Positions 9,243 to 17,534 of a DNA stretch of 30,926 nucleotides are shown one piece after another. The stretch is taken from IMG/VR virus record IMGVR_UViG_3300025872_002545, positions 1 to 30,926 of that record; one strand, given 5' to 3'. Positions within the stretch are counted from its first letter, which is position 1; the number at the start of each line of letters is the position of its first letter. The notes beneath the pieces were generated by a model. The model was not told where the DNA came from. It worked only from the letters and a program-made list of their open reading frames with translations, and ran no database searches. This stretch comes from a virus. The translations under genes and the position numbers were made by a program.

Positions 9243-10108
9243 CAGTAATCAAACCAAACTTTATTATTCCAATTAACTATTCCAGAATTTATATGTTGAT
9301 GATTTCCATCATAATAAACTTCTGTATTTGGATATATTTTATAAGCCCAACTACTATGTCTACGAACAGGAATTTTTTCAATAATAAAAACGTTATATCC
9401 AATTAGTACATCCGACGAATGCATTGGATATCCAGATTCTATCATAACAGGTATGTTATCATATACCTTGGCAAATTTATCCATAACTTCAGATCCACCT
9501 ATTGCAAAAATATCTACAATATATCTTTTATCTATTCCAAGATCTTGGATCCAAGTTCCGGGTTTATATTGATTTATTAAATCAGTTGAATCATAAGAGC
9601 TAACGTGTAATTTAGTATTATCATAATTTTCAATATTTCCAAAATTAGAAACCATTAAAAAATCAGTACGAAGACGAATAACATAGTCGTATTTAAAATT
9701 ATTTTCTCTTTCATATTCTTGTTTGAGTTCCATAACTTTCTTGATGCCATAAAACATAGAAAGTTGATGGTCTTTTGGATGCATTCTAGGCGTTGGATTT
9801 AATTTTTCATGAGAGATATTCCAAACATCTGAATACATTTCCCTAAAAACATGGTCTTTTTGTTTTTCATAGACAATTTTTTTTGGTTTCCAATTAATAT
9901 CAATCCATCTCATTAAGTTTTTTCCAGGCCAACAACCTTGTTGCGGAGCATCTAACCTAAATGGTTTTCCAACAAGATCTTCATCAAACCATAAGTGAGC
10001 AAAAACGTCAACATTATCATTACCAAGACCAAAAAACTTCTGATGATTTTCAAAACACTCAGAAAAATTTCTTGGTCTACCGGAATAGCAAAGAGCAATA
10101 CGTGTCAT
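9242..10108 (-). CDS. Putative glycosyltransferase, family not assigned
   Basis: A 288-residue protein that I cannot place in a numbered family. It opens with ALCYSGRPRNF (5-15), continues with DVFAHLWFDED (34-44) and has DYVIRLRTDF at 141-150, where the Arg-x-Asp resembles the donor-binding acidic motif of several GT-A enzymes encoded in viral and capsule loci. No signal peptide or membrane segment is evident. The location, overlapped by HAD and GDPD-like genes on either side, supports a role in glycan assembly. Confidence in coding is high; confidence in glycosyltransferase function is moderate. Confidence 0.65.
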   Translation of the reverse strand: MTRIALCYSGRPRNFSECFENHQKFFGLGNDNVDVFAHLWFDEDLVGKPFRLDAPQQGCWPGKNLMRWIDINWKPKKIVYEKQKDHVFREMYSDVWNISHEKLNPTPRMHPKDHQLSMFYGIKKVMELKQEYERENNFKYDYVIRLRTDFLMVSNFGNIENYDNTKLHVSSYDSTDLINQYKPGTWIQDLGIDKRYIVDIFAIGGSEVMDKFAKVYDNIPVMIESGYPMHSSDVLIGYNVFIIEKIPVRRHSSWAYKIYPNTEVYYDGNHQHINSGIVNWNNKVWFDY

Positions 10109-10551
10109 TTTGATATTTTAAAATGGTATGGAAAATCTGTGCAAATGGCGAATGGAGTTCCTGTAATTGATTTCTGAGATTCCTCCATACTTATTAAGGG
10201 TATAATACAATTATTATCAATTTTTTGAGTTAAATCATGCAACCAGATATGCCCAGTTGAGGTATAAGTAAAAGGATCGGAAGTATGGCAGAAAGAATGA
10301 TATGTCCAACATTCTCTTGCTGCTTCAAGATTCTTACAATGAATCCAAAGATAATTCCTACGTTTATCTAACCAATTATGATCAATCCTGTACTGAGGTT
10401 CATCGTGCCCCAACCAAAGTTCTCCATTAATTGAGCGAACATCAATCTCTACATGAAATCCATTTCCGATTGCACAATCAATATAACTTGGGCGATTTTC
10501 TTTATCAAGAATAGCACCTCTAATGTTTCCTCTATGAGAAATAATGATCAC
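10105..10551 (-). CDS. Short glycerophosphodiester phosphodiesterase-like (GDPD) protein
   Basis: A 148-residue protein with the start of a GDPD TIM barrel: SHRGN (5-9), Glu19 followed by NRPSYIDCA, the metal pair in HVEIDVRS (Glu35, Asp37), and the catalytic-loop LGHD (47-50, His49). Full GDPD domains are about 230-250 residues, so this is shorter, although the catalytic residues of the first half are all there. The start is GTG, overlapping the TGA of the upstream HAD gene by 4 nt. GDPDs split glycerophosphodiesters; in a glycan operon the substrate could be a phosphodiester-linked polyol or glycerol side group (inference). Confidence 0.75.
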   Translation of the reverse strand: MIIISHRGNIRGAILDKENRPSYIDCAIGNGFHVEIDVRSINGELWLGHDEPQYRIDHNWLDKRRNYLWIHCKNLEAARECWTYHSFCHTSDPFTYTSTGHIWLHDLTQKIDNNCIIPLISMEESQKSITGTPFAICTDFPYHFKISK

Positions 10552-10859
10552 AGTTCTTCAATCCTCAATGACTTATCTTCAATAAACAGATCATAAAAAG
10601 GTTTATCCACTCTCAGTTCGTGATATTTAGCACCCCACTCATTGAGTTGCTTTTCAGTTAGTTCTCTCCAATCAATTTGCTTACGACTTCCGCGAGCGGT
10701 CCAATAAACAATTGTATGACCTTCATCGTAAAGTTTATTGATCTTTTCTATATTCTCTTGAATTGGTTTTGCTTTTGTATAATCGTGAGTCGTTCCAAAA
10801 TCAACAGAAGTTTCCCGATGACAAATGGTTTCATCAATATCAACATAAATGATTTTCAT
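10548..10859 (-). CDS. Minimal HAD-superfamily phosphatase (copy 2)
   Basis: A 103-residue capless HAD protein related to the one at 8919-9242. DIDET (7-11) replaces DIDGT in motif I; Asp7 and Asp9 are kept but the usual Gly is Glu. WTARGSR (53-59), Lys86 and IEDKS (93-97) complete the motifs. Both copies share the stretch INKLYDEGH, showing common origin. The two genes bracket the unassigned glycosyltransferase and GDPD-like gene. Probably a sugar-phosphate phosphatase. Confidence 0.83.
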   Translation of the reverse strand: MKIIYVDIDETICHRETSVDFGTTHDYTKAKPIQENIEKINKLYDEGHTIVYWTARGSRKQIDWRELTEKQLNEWGAKYHELRVDKPFYDLFIEDKSLRIEEL

Positions 10860-11521
10860 TGATACATATTTCTCCTGTAGTTTTCATTTGGACAAGTATC
10901 AACATCGGCAACTTCTTGTTTTGATAGAAACTTGACGCCACCAAGAACTTTTGCTCCAATAAAAATATCAGCAGATTTTTCACACATTAGAGTTGAAGCA
11001 GCACAATCTTTTTTAGATGCAGATGCTGATATTATACCGTGATTCTGCAATAAAATCAACTTAGGGAAATACCCTTCGTGATCTACAAACTTAGTAACAT
11101 ACTTCTCAACTAACTTTAAGATTGCCTCTCCCGGAGGTGCATAAGGAACCACACACGACTTTATACCGTTTCTGACAATCTGATCTGGAAACCAGCGATG
11201 CTCTGCGAAGTCGTAGATTGCTTCTGAGCAGAGTATCTTTGTGGTATGTGGTGGGTGAGTATGAGCAATGAAGTTGATGTGAGGAAATGTCTTCATAATC
11301 CAAGCGTGAAATGAGGTTTCAATGCTTGGTTTTTTATGGGAAGAATCTATCTGAAGACCATTGGTATTACACAATGTCAAATCTTCTTCAGATAAAGTAT
11401 GAAGGCTCGTTCCGCTTGCTTTAATTAAAAAGGTATTTTCATCAACTCTTACGGACACATTTCCTTCGCCGCAAATAGTGTAATCGCTAATTTCTCTTGC
11501 TAATTCTAGTATTTCAGGCAT
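10856..11521 (-). CDS. Class II aldolase/adducin family protein
   Basis: A 221-residue zinc aldolase of the fuculose/rhamnulose/ribulose-phosphate group. It has the phosphate-binding GEGNVSVR (18-25) and SGTSL (36-40), catalytic Glu68 in PSIETSFH, the zinc ligands of HTHPPH (87-92) and His161 in LLQNHG. The set of catalytic and zinc residues is intact, so the enzyme is likely active. Family reactions cleave or join dihydroxyacetone phosphate or glycolaldehyde units with aldehydes, or epimerise ribulose phosphate. In this context it may make or trim an unusual sugar. It overlaps both neighbours by 4-8 nt. Confidence 0.88.
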   Translation of the reverse strand: MPEILELAREISDYTICGEGNVSVRVDENTFLIKASGTSLHTLSEEDLTLCNTNGLQIDSSHKKPSIETSFHAWIMKTFPHINFIAHTHPPHTTKILCSEAIYDFAEHRWFPDQIVRNGIKSCVVPYAPPGEAILKLVEKYVTKFVDHEGYFPKLILLQNHGIISASASKKDCAASTLMCEKSADIFIGAKVLGGVKFLSKQEVADVDTCPNENYRRNMYQ

Positions 11522-12617
11522 TGTCTAAAAAGGTTTTTAGTTTATTTAGATCTACCCTCCAAGGTGAATTCAAACCACCAGAAATAGAAAGTGCTCCATC
11601 ACTCTCAACACTTTCTTCAATCTGTTCAACAAACTCTGTGTCGTTGAAATGATGAAGTTGACTATGCATCATAGAATACTCAAAACGAGTATTAATATCA
11701 AAGAACAGAGGGCTATTGATAGAAATCACTTTAGTTTCTGGTGGAGAGAAAATAACATTACACATTCCACCACCAATGGGTCCAGCAACATACTTTGCGG
11801 AGTTAAAAAGACCAATCTTCTCTTTCATTGTCATATTCTCACAAAATACTTCTTCATATCCATAAGATTTAAAAAGTTCTACCATCTCATCTTCATTGAC
11901 GCAACGGCGACGCTCTGTATAGTTGGTTCCAATATTATCCAGATTATTATGCAACCAGGTACGACGGGAGATATAAATCTTTTCTGGACCCTGATAATCG
12001 CCCTTCATACGGTTGATAATATCAAATACACCTTTGTGTGGAGGAGTGTTAGAAAGACCGTTATGGGTCAAGGAGGAACCAACTACAACAGTATTATAAA
12101 TGGTCTTAGGATTGAGAAACACAACATCTTTTCTCCGAATACCAAGAAGTTCCAGACATTCCCAGACAAAAGGATAGAGGTCATCTTTACCTTCAGGGGG
12201 ACTTACCAGAAGTTTGAGGTCTGGATGAATCTCCTTCTCATTGAAATAAGAATACAAATATGGCAATGTATCATAAATGAAATGATAATAGTTTGCCATA
12301 TTATAAACAAAATAAAATACTGGAACTGAGCAGAAGTTCTCAATCTCAAGAGGAAGATCTACTTCGTATTCCATCTTATCCTCATAAACCGTTCCTCTAC
12401 CCAAAGACATAAACATTTCTTTCGTGGGTAGAGTCAGTTTTTGAGTTTGATGAGAAAAAATCAAAGGCAAAGGATAATGCTTTGATAGTCCAGTAAATTG
12501 ACAAGAAAAAAAGTATGCTACTTCAATGTCTCTGCCATTTTCATCTTTTGATTCAATTAATCTCGTTCTTCCAGAATTCCAATAATCAATTGGTAAAATA
12601 GTCTTTTGAATATTCAT
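11514..12617 (-). CDS. GT61-family glycosyltransferase (DUF563)
   Basis: A 367-residue GT61 enzyme. Characteristic blocks are NYYHFIYDTLPYLY in the N-terminal half, KIYISRRTW in the middle, and AGPIGGGMCNVIFSPP near the C-terminus, where the nucleotide sugar binds. GT61 members include xylosyl- and arabinosyltransferases and capsule enzymes. I start at the ATG at 12617; an in-frame TTG 15 nt upstream is less likely. Even so the gene overlaps the upstream nucleotidyltransferase by 32 nt, one of the longest overlaps in the cluster. Confidence 0.87.
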   Translation of the reverse strand: MNIQKTILPIDYWNSGRTRLIESKDENGRDIEVAYFFSCQFTGLSKHYPLPLIFSHQTQKLTLPTKEMFMSLGRGTVYEDKMEYEVDLPLEIENFCSVPVFYFVYNMANYYHFIYDTLPYLYSYFNEKEIHPDLKLLVSPPEGKDDLYPFVWECLELLGIRRKDVVFLNPKTIYNTVVVGSSLTHNGLSNTPPHKGVFDIINRMKGDYQGPEKIYISRRTWLHNNLDNIGTNYTERRRCVNEDEMVELFKSYGYEEVFCENMTMKEKIGLFNSAKYVAGPIGGGMCNVIFSPPETKVISINSPLFFDINTRFEYSMMHSQLHHFNDTEFVEQIEESVESDGALSISGGLNSPWRVDLNKLKTFLDNA

Positions 12618-14139
12618 ATGGATGCCAATCAACTTTATTAAAAAATCTTTGCCAATACTCGTAAGTTTTTAAATCATTGGGAGTTCCCCAACAAATATAG
12701 TTATCAATCTCAAAATTCTTTACTTTATATCCCAAATCAATTGCTTCATTGATCATACTATCAACATAGAACTCACCATTTGTTTTATTGTTATTATTAT
12801 AAAGTGATTTGAGAGAACGATTAAAAATTTCTTTCGTCCTGAAAAACATTGTTCCCGTAATAGCATACTCCTTTACAGGATCCACTCCATTAAATTTTTT
12901 AACATCAACACTAGTAACATCACCATTATCGTCACAATTAACCCAAGAATATGCCTCTGGTTGTAAATGACTTGTATAGTTATTCCTATAAGTCCACACA
13001 ATAATATCATTAGTTTCATCTTCAACTAATTGTAAAAACTTATCGGCATCATAAAAAACTCCATTATCACAAGCAGAAACTAATATGGAAGAATCTGAAT
13101 CAATAGCATTTACAAGTTTTTCTGTTGTACAAGCCTGCCCTTCAAGAACTTTGTCAATCCAAATAACATTCTTTCCTGGTACTTGATGTCCCCATAAGCA
13201 CCCGTAGATGACACCATCAGTTCTTGGAAGACACCGTACCGCTTGATCCACCATAAACTTACCATTCACTGGTATAAATGGTTTGGGAGTGGTATATCCT
13301 TCCTTTGAGAATCTACTACCTTCTCCTGCCATTGGAAGAACAAGAATGCAGTTTTTTAATTCAGATTTTTTTTGCCCCTCCAATGCTTTACGATAGTAAT
13401 TAGACCAACTATTGTAGATATTGAGATCAAATGGAGTTCCCCACTGAAGCATATGAGGAATTTCATAAACAAGATTTTTTAACTTATCACGAATCAAAAG
13501 ATTATAAACAAGGCTTACATAATATTCTCCGTTGATATTAATATCTTCATCCATCAACTGCTTGAAATATTTTTTTATATAACTACCTTTTCTAAAATAA
13601 TAATTTCCAGCAGAGGCAAATTCTGACATTTTATCGTCAGTAAATGGTTCCTTTTCTTTAATTTCTAATATTTTATTAGCACCATCTACCTTACAGAAAG
13701 CATAATTATCACTACCCAACATATGAGGATGGAATCCAGTATAGCAAATTACACATCCATCACACTGAGTATTATCTACAAATTTTTTAAAATTTTCATA
13801 ATTCCAATATATTGAAAAATCACAGTAATTTATTATTACTTCTTCATCATCTTGAATCAAATCTTCAAATTTAGAAACTGAAAATACTGGACCCTTCTTA
13901 TGGCACGGTATAGTTACTATCTCTTTATTTTCTACAAGATCAGTTAAAATATTAAAAATGTTAGTTTCATCATTGTGTTTTTGATTTATAATGAAAACAA
14001 ATTCAGAATCTTTTGGATAAAGATTTACAATATGTTCTATAACTAATTTACCATCCACTTCTATTAGGTATTTTGGAATAGTATATCCAGCAGCAGAAAA
14101 TCTACTACTCATACCAGACATAGGAATAATAACTTTCAC
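12586..14139 (-). CDS. Tandem (double-headed) sugar nucleotidyltransferase
   Basis: A 517-residue protein made of two consecutive NTP_transferase domains, each about 250 residues. Domain 1 has SGMSSRFSAAGYTIPKYLI (8-26) and domain 2 AGEGSRFSKEGYTTPKPFI (271-289), both with the G-x-G/S-x-R-F loop and the Pro-Lys of the pyrophosphorylase signature. Later landmarks also repeat: NGEYYV and WGTPFDL in copy 1, NGEFYV and WGTPNDL in copy 2. Such domains make NDP-sugars from sugar 1-phosphates. Domain 2 has a Gly-rich loop closer to active enzymes (GEGSRF) than domain 1 (GMSSRF), so domain 1 may be altered. The start codon is GTG, overlapping the upstream stop by 4 nt. Confidence 0.9.
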   Translation of the reverse strand: MKVIIPMSGMSSRFSAAGYTIPKYLIEVDGKLVIEHIVNLYPKDSEFVFIINQKHNDETNIFNILTDLVENKEIVTIPCHKKGPVFSVSKFEDLIQDDEEVIINYCDFSIYWNYENFKKFVDNTQCDGCVICYTGFHPHMLGSDNYAFCKVDGANKILEIKEKEPFTDDKMSEFASAGNYYFRKGSYIKKYFKQLMDEDININGEYYVSLVYNLLIRDKLKNLVYEIPHMLQWGTPFDLNIYNSWSNYYRKALEGQKKSELKNCILVLPMAGEGSRFSKEGYTTPKPFIPVNGKFMVDQAVRCLPRTDGVIYGCLWGHQVPGKNVIWIDKVLEGQACTTEKLVNAIDSDSSILVSACDNGVFYDADKFLQLVEDETNDIIVWTYRNNYTSHLQPEAYSWVNCDDNGDVTSVDVKKFNGVDPVKEYAITGTMFFRTKEIFNRSLKSLYNNNNKTNGEFYVDSMINEAIDLGYKVKNFEIDNYICWGTPNDLKTYEYWQRFFNKVDWHPYEYSKDYFTN

Positions 14140-14558
14140 GAAATCTTTCCAGAGTTGTTGTATTTATTGGTAATTTTATCTATTAATCTTGTTGTAGAAT
14201 AGTTTCCAACGCGATTAAAAAATTTTACTTCTTTGGCATATTTACTTCCAACCACATCACCACTTCTCCAGTCACTGCCAACTAAAAGAACATCAGGACT
14301 ATAAAGTTCAATTAATTGTTCTAACTCAATTCTATTGCCAAAAGGTAAAACTAGATCAATATATTTTATTGATTCTAGCATAGTTTTTCTAAATGATAAA
14401 GAATTTATTGGTCTATCAAATCCCTTGTCATTTTGAACCTTATGATCTTCATCAATACCAACAATCAAACGATCTCCAAGTGATTTAGCAACTTTAAAAA
14501 GTTCAATATGTCCTGGATGTAAAATATCAAAACACCCATTAACCCAAACAGTAGTCAT
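14136..14558 (-). CDS. Cytidylyltransferase-fold nucleotidyltransferase, HldE C-domain (RfaE2)-like
   Basis: A 140-residue nucleotidyltransferase with the nucleotide-binding GCFDILHPGH (8-17) and the C-terminal STTRLIDKI, the ISSTxII-type motif of this superfamily. VLLVGSDWRSGDVVGS in between is like RfaE2, which joins AMP to D-glycero-beta-D-manno-heptose 1-phosphate. In enterobacteria this domain is fused to the heptose kinase as HldE; here the kinase is a separate gene at 15982-16713. Adjacent HldD-like epimerase supports the heptose reading. Glycerol-3-phosphate cytidylyltransferase is the main alternative. Confidence 0.85.
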   Translation of the reverse strand: MTTVWVNGCFDILHPGHIELFKVAKSLGDRLIVGIDEDHKVQNDKGFDRPINSLSFRKTMLESIKYIDLVLPFGNRIELEQLIELYSPDVLLVGSDWRSGDVVGSKYAKEVKFFNRVGNYSTTRLIDKITNKYNNSGKIS

Positions 14559-15331
14559 TTTAAATATTCTTCTACAGTAGTAAAATTATAATCTCCCCAC
14601 TCTTTTTTAGCGCAAGTGTAATCTTGATACTTACCAATCAGATGTTGTGGGAAGGGAACATATTCTATTTTTCCATCATATTTCTTAGCAACACATTCAG
14701 CAACATGTTGAAAACTTACAGGATTACTAGTTCCTAAATCGTAAATTCCTGATGGGTTGTCATTATTAAGAACAATATCAACAACATCATTTACACAAAT
14801 AAAATCTCTTAAAAACTTATCGGAACCATCAAACAGTTTTAACTTTCCAGTTTCTTTAATTTGTTTTCTAAATTTACTTATGGGACTTGCTTGATCTCCC
14901 TTATCTTCCTCCCCCTCACCATACACATTAAAATACCTAAAACCCTGAATATATTTAAAGTTATGAATATTATCTTTTACCCAATAATCAATTTGGAGTT
15001 TTGAAATTGCATAGTAATTCAGAGGATTAAAGATTCCTTGCTGATTTCCATAAACAGATGCTGAAGACGCATATTTAACTGGAATCTGATGTTTAATTGC
15101 GATCTCAAAAAGAAGCAAGGTATAATCAACATTCCAATGATGGATTTTATTTATATCCGTTTCAATAGTAGATGAGATAGCTCCTTGATGAACAATCAAT
15201 TCAACACTTTTCCAATCTTTAAAATCTCGCAGAAAATCCCAACAATTTTTTTTATCAAGTTCAATAACATTGAAAAGTTTAGATTTAAAGTTTTTTCCAA
15301 TAAATCCTTTAGAACCAGTAAGAATAATCAT
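14555..15331 (-). CDS. ADP-heptose 6-epimerase (HldD/RfaD)-like SDR
   Basis: A 258-residue extended SDR. The NAD loop is GSKGFIG (6-12), catalytic Tyr107-x3-Lys111 in YYAISK, and two HldD hallmarks are visible: HQGAISSTIETD (48-59) and FRYFNVYGEGEEDKGDQAS (131-149), with HLIGKYQDYTCA near the C-terminus as in the heptose epimerases. It would convert ADP-D-glycero- to ADP-L-glycero-D-manno-heptose. It is shorter than E. coli HldD (310). The ATG at 15331 is preferred; an upstream in-frame TTG would overlap the methyltransferase gene. Confidence 0.85.
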   Translation of the reverse strand: MIILTGSKGFIGKNFKSKLFNVIELDKKNCWDFLRDFKDWKSVELIVHQGAISSTIETDINKIHHWNVDYTLLLFEIAIKHQIPVKYASSASVYGNQQGIFNPLNYYAISKLQIDYWVKDNIHNFKYIQGFRYFNVYGEGEEDKGDQASPISKFRKQIKETGKLKLFDGSDKFLRDFICVNDVVDIVLNNDNPSGIYDLGTSNPVSFQHVAECVAKKYDGKIEYVPFPQHLIGKYQDYTCAKKEWGDYNFTTVEEYLK

Positions 15332-15335
15332 TTTT

Positions 15336-15914
15336 TTAATACTCAACTCTACAAATAAGGCAAGAACCAGAATTAGGAATTGTTATGATATCAAAAATAT
15401 ATTTTTCATTAATATCTTTAATTACTTTTTTAAGATTTTTAAGTTGAGTTTCTACTGATCCCGTGGGAGGATCTCCATTTGGAGGAGAAATTAAGCAAGA
15501 TAGTGGATCTAAATCATCAATCATAATAATATGATTTTTTAAATGATGTTTTTTAATTTGATTTAACTCATCAATTAAAGGAATTTTTCCACTTCCCGGA
15601 TGTTTATTGATGTCTTGATTTGGATCATTCCACATATAATGTGCATCCAACCAAAAAGTTATTGGTTCGTTTATATCTTTAATTGCGTCAAATAAATCTT
15701 TGGAAGAATCCCCCAAAATAACTTTAACATTATTGTTATCCTTAAATCTTTCAACACAATGTTTAAAATAAAAAGGATTACACTCTATAGAAATAATAGA
15801 TTCGTATCCAGAATCCATAGCATTTTGAATACCATCTCCTACAAGAGATCCGGTTTCTACAAAAATTTTATTATCTAAATTATACTCAATTAATTTTTCT
15901 TTGGTTAAAAACAT
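15336..15914 (-). CDS. SAM-dependent methyltransferase-like protein
   Basis: A 192-residue Rossmann-fold protein with ETGSLVGDGIQNAMDSG (20-36) as motif I, ISIECNPF (41-48) with the acidic residue that binds the ribose, ILGDSSKDLF as motif II, and FWLDAHYMW. This matches a group of small class I methyltransferases often seen in capsule and phage glycan loci, which may methylate sugars. It has no Shine-Dalgarno sequence but is preceded by the only sizeable gap in the cluster, which contains a promoter candidate (15947-15955). Confidence 0.72.
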   Translation of the reverse strand: MFLTKEKLIEYNLDNKIFVETGSLVGDGIQNAMDSGYESIISIECNPFYFKHCVERFKDNNNVKVILGDSSKDLFDAIKDINEPITFWLDAHYMWNDPNQDINKHPGSGKIPLIDELNQIKKHHLKNHIIMIDDLDPLSCLISPPNGDPPTGSVETQLKNLKKVIKDINEKYIFDIITIPNSGSCLICRVEY

Positions 15915-15946
15915 TTTTTATGTGTTAAAACTTTATTTGCTATCAC

Positions 15947-15955
15947 ATTATAGCA
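15947..15955 (-). promoter_or_regulatory. Extended -10 promoter candidate inside the glycan cluster
   Basis: Minus-strand TGCTATAAT is a perfect extended -10 (TGnTATAAT). No good -35 lies 16-18 bp upstream. It is placed in the only intergenic gap of the cluster (15915-15981), about 30 nt before the methyltransferase ATG. Confidence 0.55.
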
Positions 15956-15981
15956 CATTTGCAATGAATAATCTAAAAAAT

Positions 15982-16713
15982 TTAAATTATACTCACTCCC
16001 CTTTGAGTAACAACTTTAGATGCACATACATTTGCATATTTAATACTTTGGATTATATCGTTAGTTTCAACAAATTTAACTACCAAAGATGCCATAAAAG
16101 TATCCCCAGCTCCAGATAAATCTTTAACCTCAACTTTTTTAGTGGGATATCTTTTACCTTGATATTCACACCCCATTCCACCCATTGTGTGAATTATTTT
16201 AGATGATATCTCCTCTGTTATAAAATTTTTAGAATTACGGTATTCGTAATCATTAATTTTAATAAATCTTGCTCTATTTACCCACTTACCAAGAATTTTT
16301 TTAGTATCAATAAAAACATTATTGTGATTAGAACAAATATATTCAATGTCATCTTCAGTTAAAAATCCTTTATTATAATCAGAAATTATAATAACTTCAT
16401 AATTAAAATCTATTTCCCTCACCTTTGTTCTTTTTATTTCTCTAGTAGTATCTACACGAAAAAACATATGATTAGTTTCTTGGTGAACGTATCGAGTTTT
16501 AGTAATTTCATACCAATCTTTGTTGGTGTAAATATCAACCTTACCATATATACTTTCAATGTTTCTACGAACATTTCCAGCCATTCCAGGATTTTCTCTC
16601 TGGTCAACAATGTTTAATACAGGAACAGGTGCTTCTGGACATAATCTATTGGAATCGCAATAGACAAAAATATCTCTACAACTTTCACCAATAACTAAAA
16701 TTCCTTTTTTCAT
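15982..16713 (-). CDS. PfkB-family sugar kinase, D-heptose-7-phosphate kinase (HldE N-domain)-like
   Basis: A 243-residue ribokinase-fold protein. LVIGESCRDIFVYCDSNRLC (6-25), PEAPVPVLN (26-34) and NPGMAGNVRRNIESI (41-55) closely follow the HldE kinase domain, and GAGDTF (201-206) carries the catalytic Asp204 and anion hole. It is about 70 residues shorter than a typical HldE kinase domain, the loss being in the middle. It probably phosphorylates D-glycero-D-manno-heptose 7-phosphate at C1. With the separate nucleotidyltransferase and HldD-like gene it gives three of the ADP-heptose steps. It overlaps the upstream GT9-like gene by 4 nt. Confidence 0.87.
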   Translation of the reverse strand: MKKGILVIGESCRDIFVYCDSNRLCPEAPVPVLNIVDQRENPGMAGNVRRNIESIYGKVDIYTNKDWYEITKTRYVHQETNHMFFRVDTTREIKRTKVREIDFNYEVIIISDYNKGFLTEDDIEYICSNHNNVFIDTKKILGKWVNRARFIKINDYEYRNSKNFITEEISSKIIHTMGGMGCEYQGKRYPTKKVEVKDLSGAGDTFMASLVVKFVETNDIIQSIKYANVCASKVVTQRGVSII

Positions 16714-17534
16714 GGATAACCAATATATGATTTATAAAATTGAACGACATCTTCTTTAGGATGTGGACAAAAATGCCTGTAAAAAGTTGTAGTTGAAATA
16801 TGTTCTTTTATATTTGGATTGTGCGACTTAATAAAAAGATTTTCTTTAGGAAGAACTTTAGATGCCAAATGAGCACAGAAAGAATCACATCCAGCATAAT
16901 AATTACAAGAAGCAACTAAATCAACAATATACTTTATATTGGGATTAATTAAAAGATCAAAGTTAGACAAAGGAACTTCTATATTAGAATCAGAAATTAC
17001 AATTACTTTCATATTTTTTTCTTTTGATAGATTTTCTACGAAGTTCCAATCATCAGAAGATATTGTTGCAATATCTGATCTAGGTCTAGTAGAAGTTGGA
17101 TAATGAAAAATCATATAATTTTTTTCTTCTACTGGACTTGCATTTTTTATAAATGAAGATCCAACAAATGGTCTATTTGTGTCCATAAACATTGAAATGA
17201 CATCAATAGTTTGCAATTCACAATTGTCCCAATATTTTTTTATATCAAATAACTGCAATCCAACTTCAAAATTTTTAGGAAAATCTGGTCTAAAATGCCA
17301 AAAAGGTATAGCAACTGAATCAAGATTTGCCATTGCTTGCTTGCCAACTTCATCATCAATAGTATATTGAGAAATCAAATTTGGATATTCTGAATTATTT
17401 TCCATCAGAGGAATAAGTGTTTTTCCAAATCTGCAAGCCCAATAAATTTCAGTAATGGAAGATTTTTCTTCTAAGGTGAGAATGGAATCCAAAAAAACCA
17501 TATCACCTATACCAACAGAAATATATGTTTTCAT
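16710..17534 (-). CDS. GT9-like (heptosyltransferase-type) glycosyltransferase
   Basis: A 274-residue protein resembling GT-B enzymes of family 9. The N-terminus is ISVGIGDMVFLDSI (5-18), a variant of the GxGD loop, and the C-terminal half has KYIVDLVASCNYYAGCDSF and AHLASKV, the donor-binding region where heptosyltransferases have a D-S/T-G-x-x-H/AHLA pattern. The first half is short compared with E. coli WaaC (319 residues). A heptose acceptor or donor is suggested by neighbouring heptose genes. Confidence 0.68.
   Translation of the reverse strand: MKTYISVGIGDMVFLDSILTLEEKSSITEIYWACRFGKTLIPLMENNSEYPNLISQYTIDDEVGKQAMANLDSVAIPFWHFRPDFPKNFEVGLQLFDIKKYWDNCELQTIDVISMFMDTNRPFVGSSFIKNASPVEEKNYMIFHYPTSTRPRSDIATISSDDWNFVENLSKEKNMKVIVISDSNIEVPLSNFDLLINPNIKYIVDLVASCNYYAGCDSFCAHLASKVLPKENLFIKSHNPNIKEHISTTTFYRHFCPHPKEDVVQFYKSYIGYP

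Noticed and set aside
8919-10859. Small HAD proteins as GmhB (heptose bisphosphate phosphatase)
   Set aside because: They are about half the length of GmhB and lack its zinc-binding Cys cluster.
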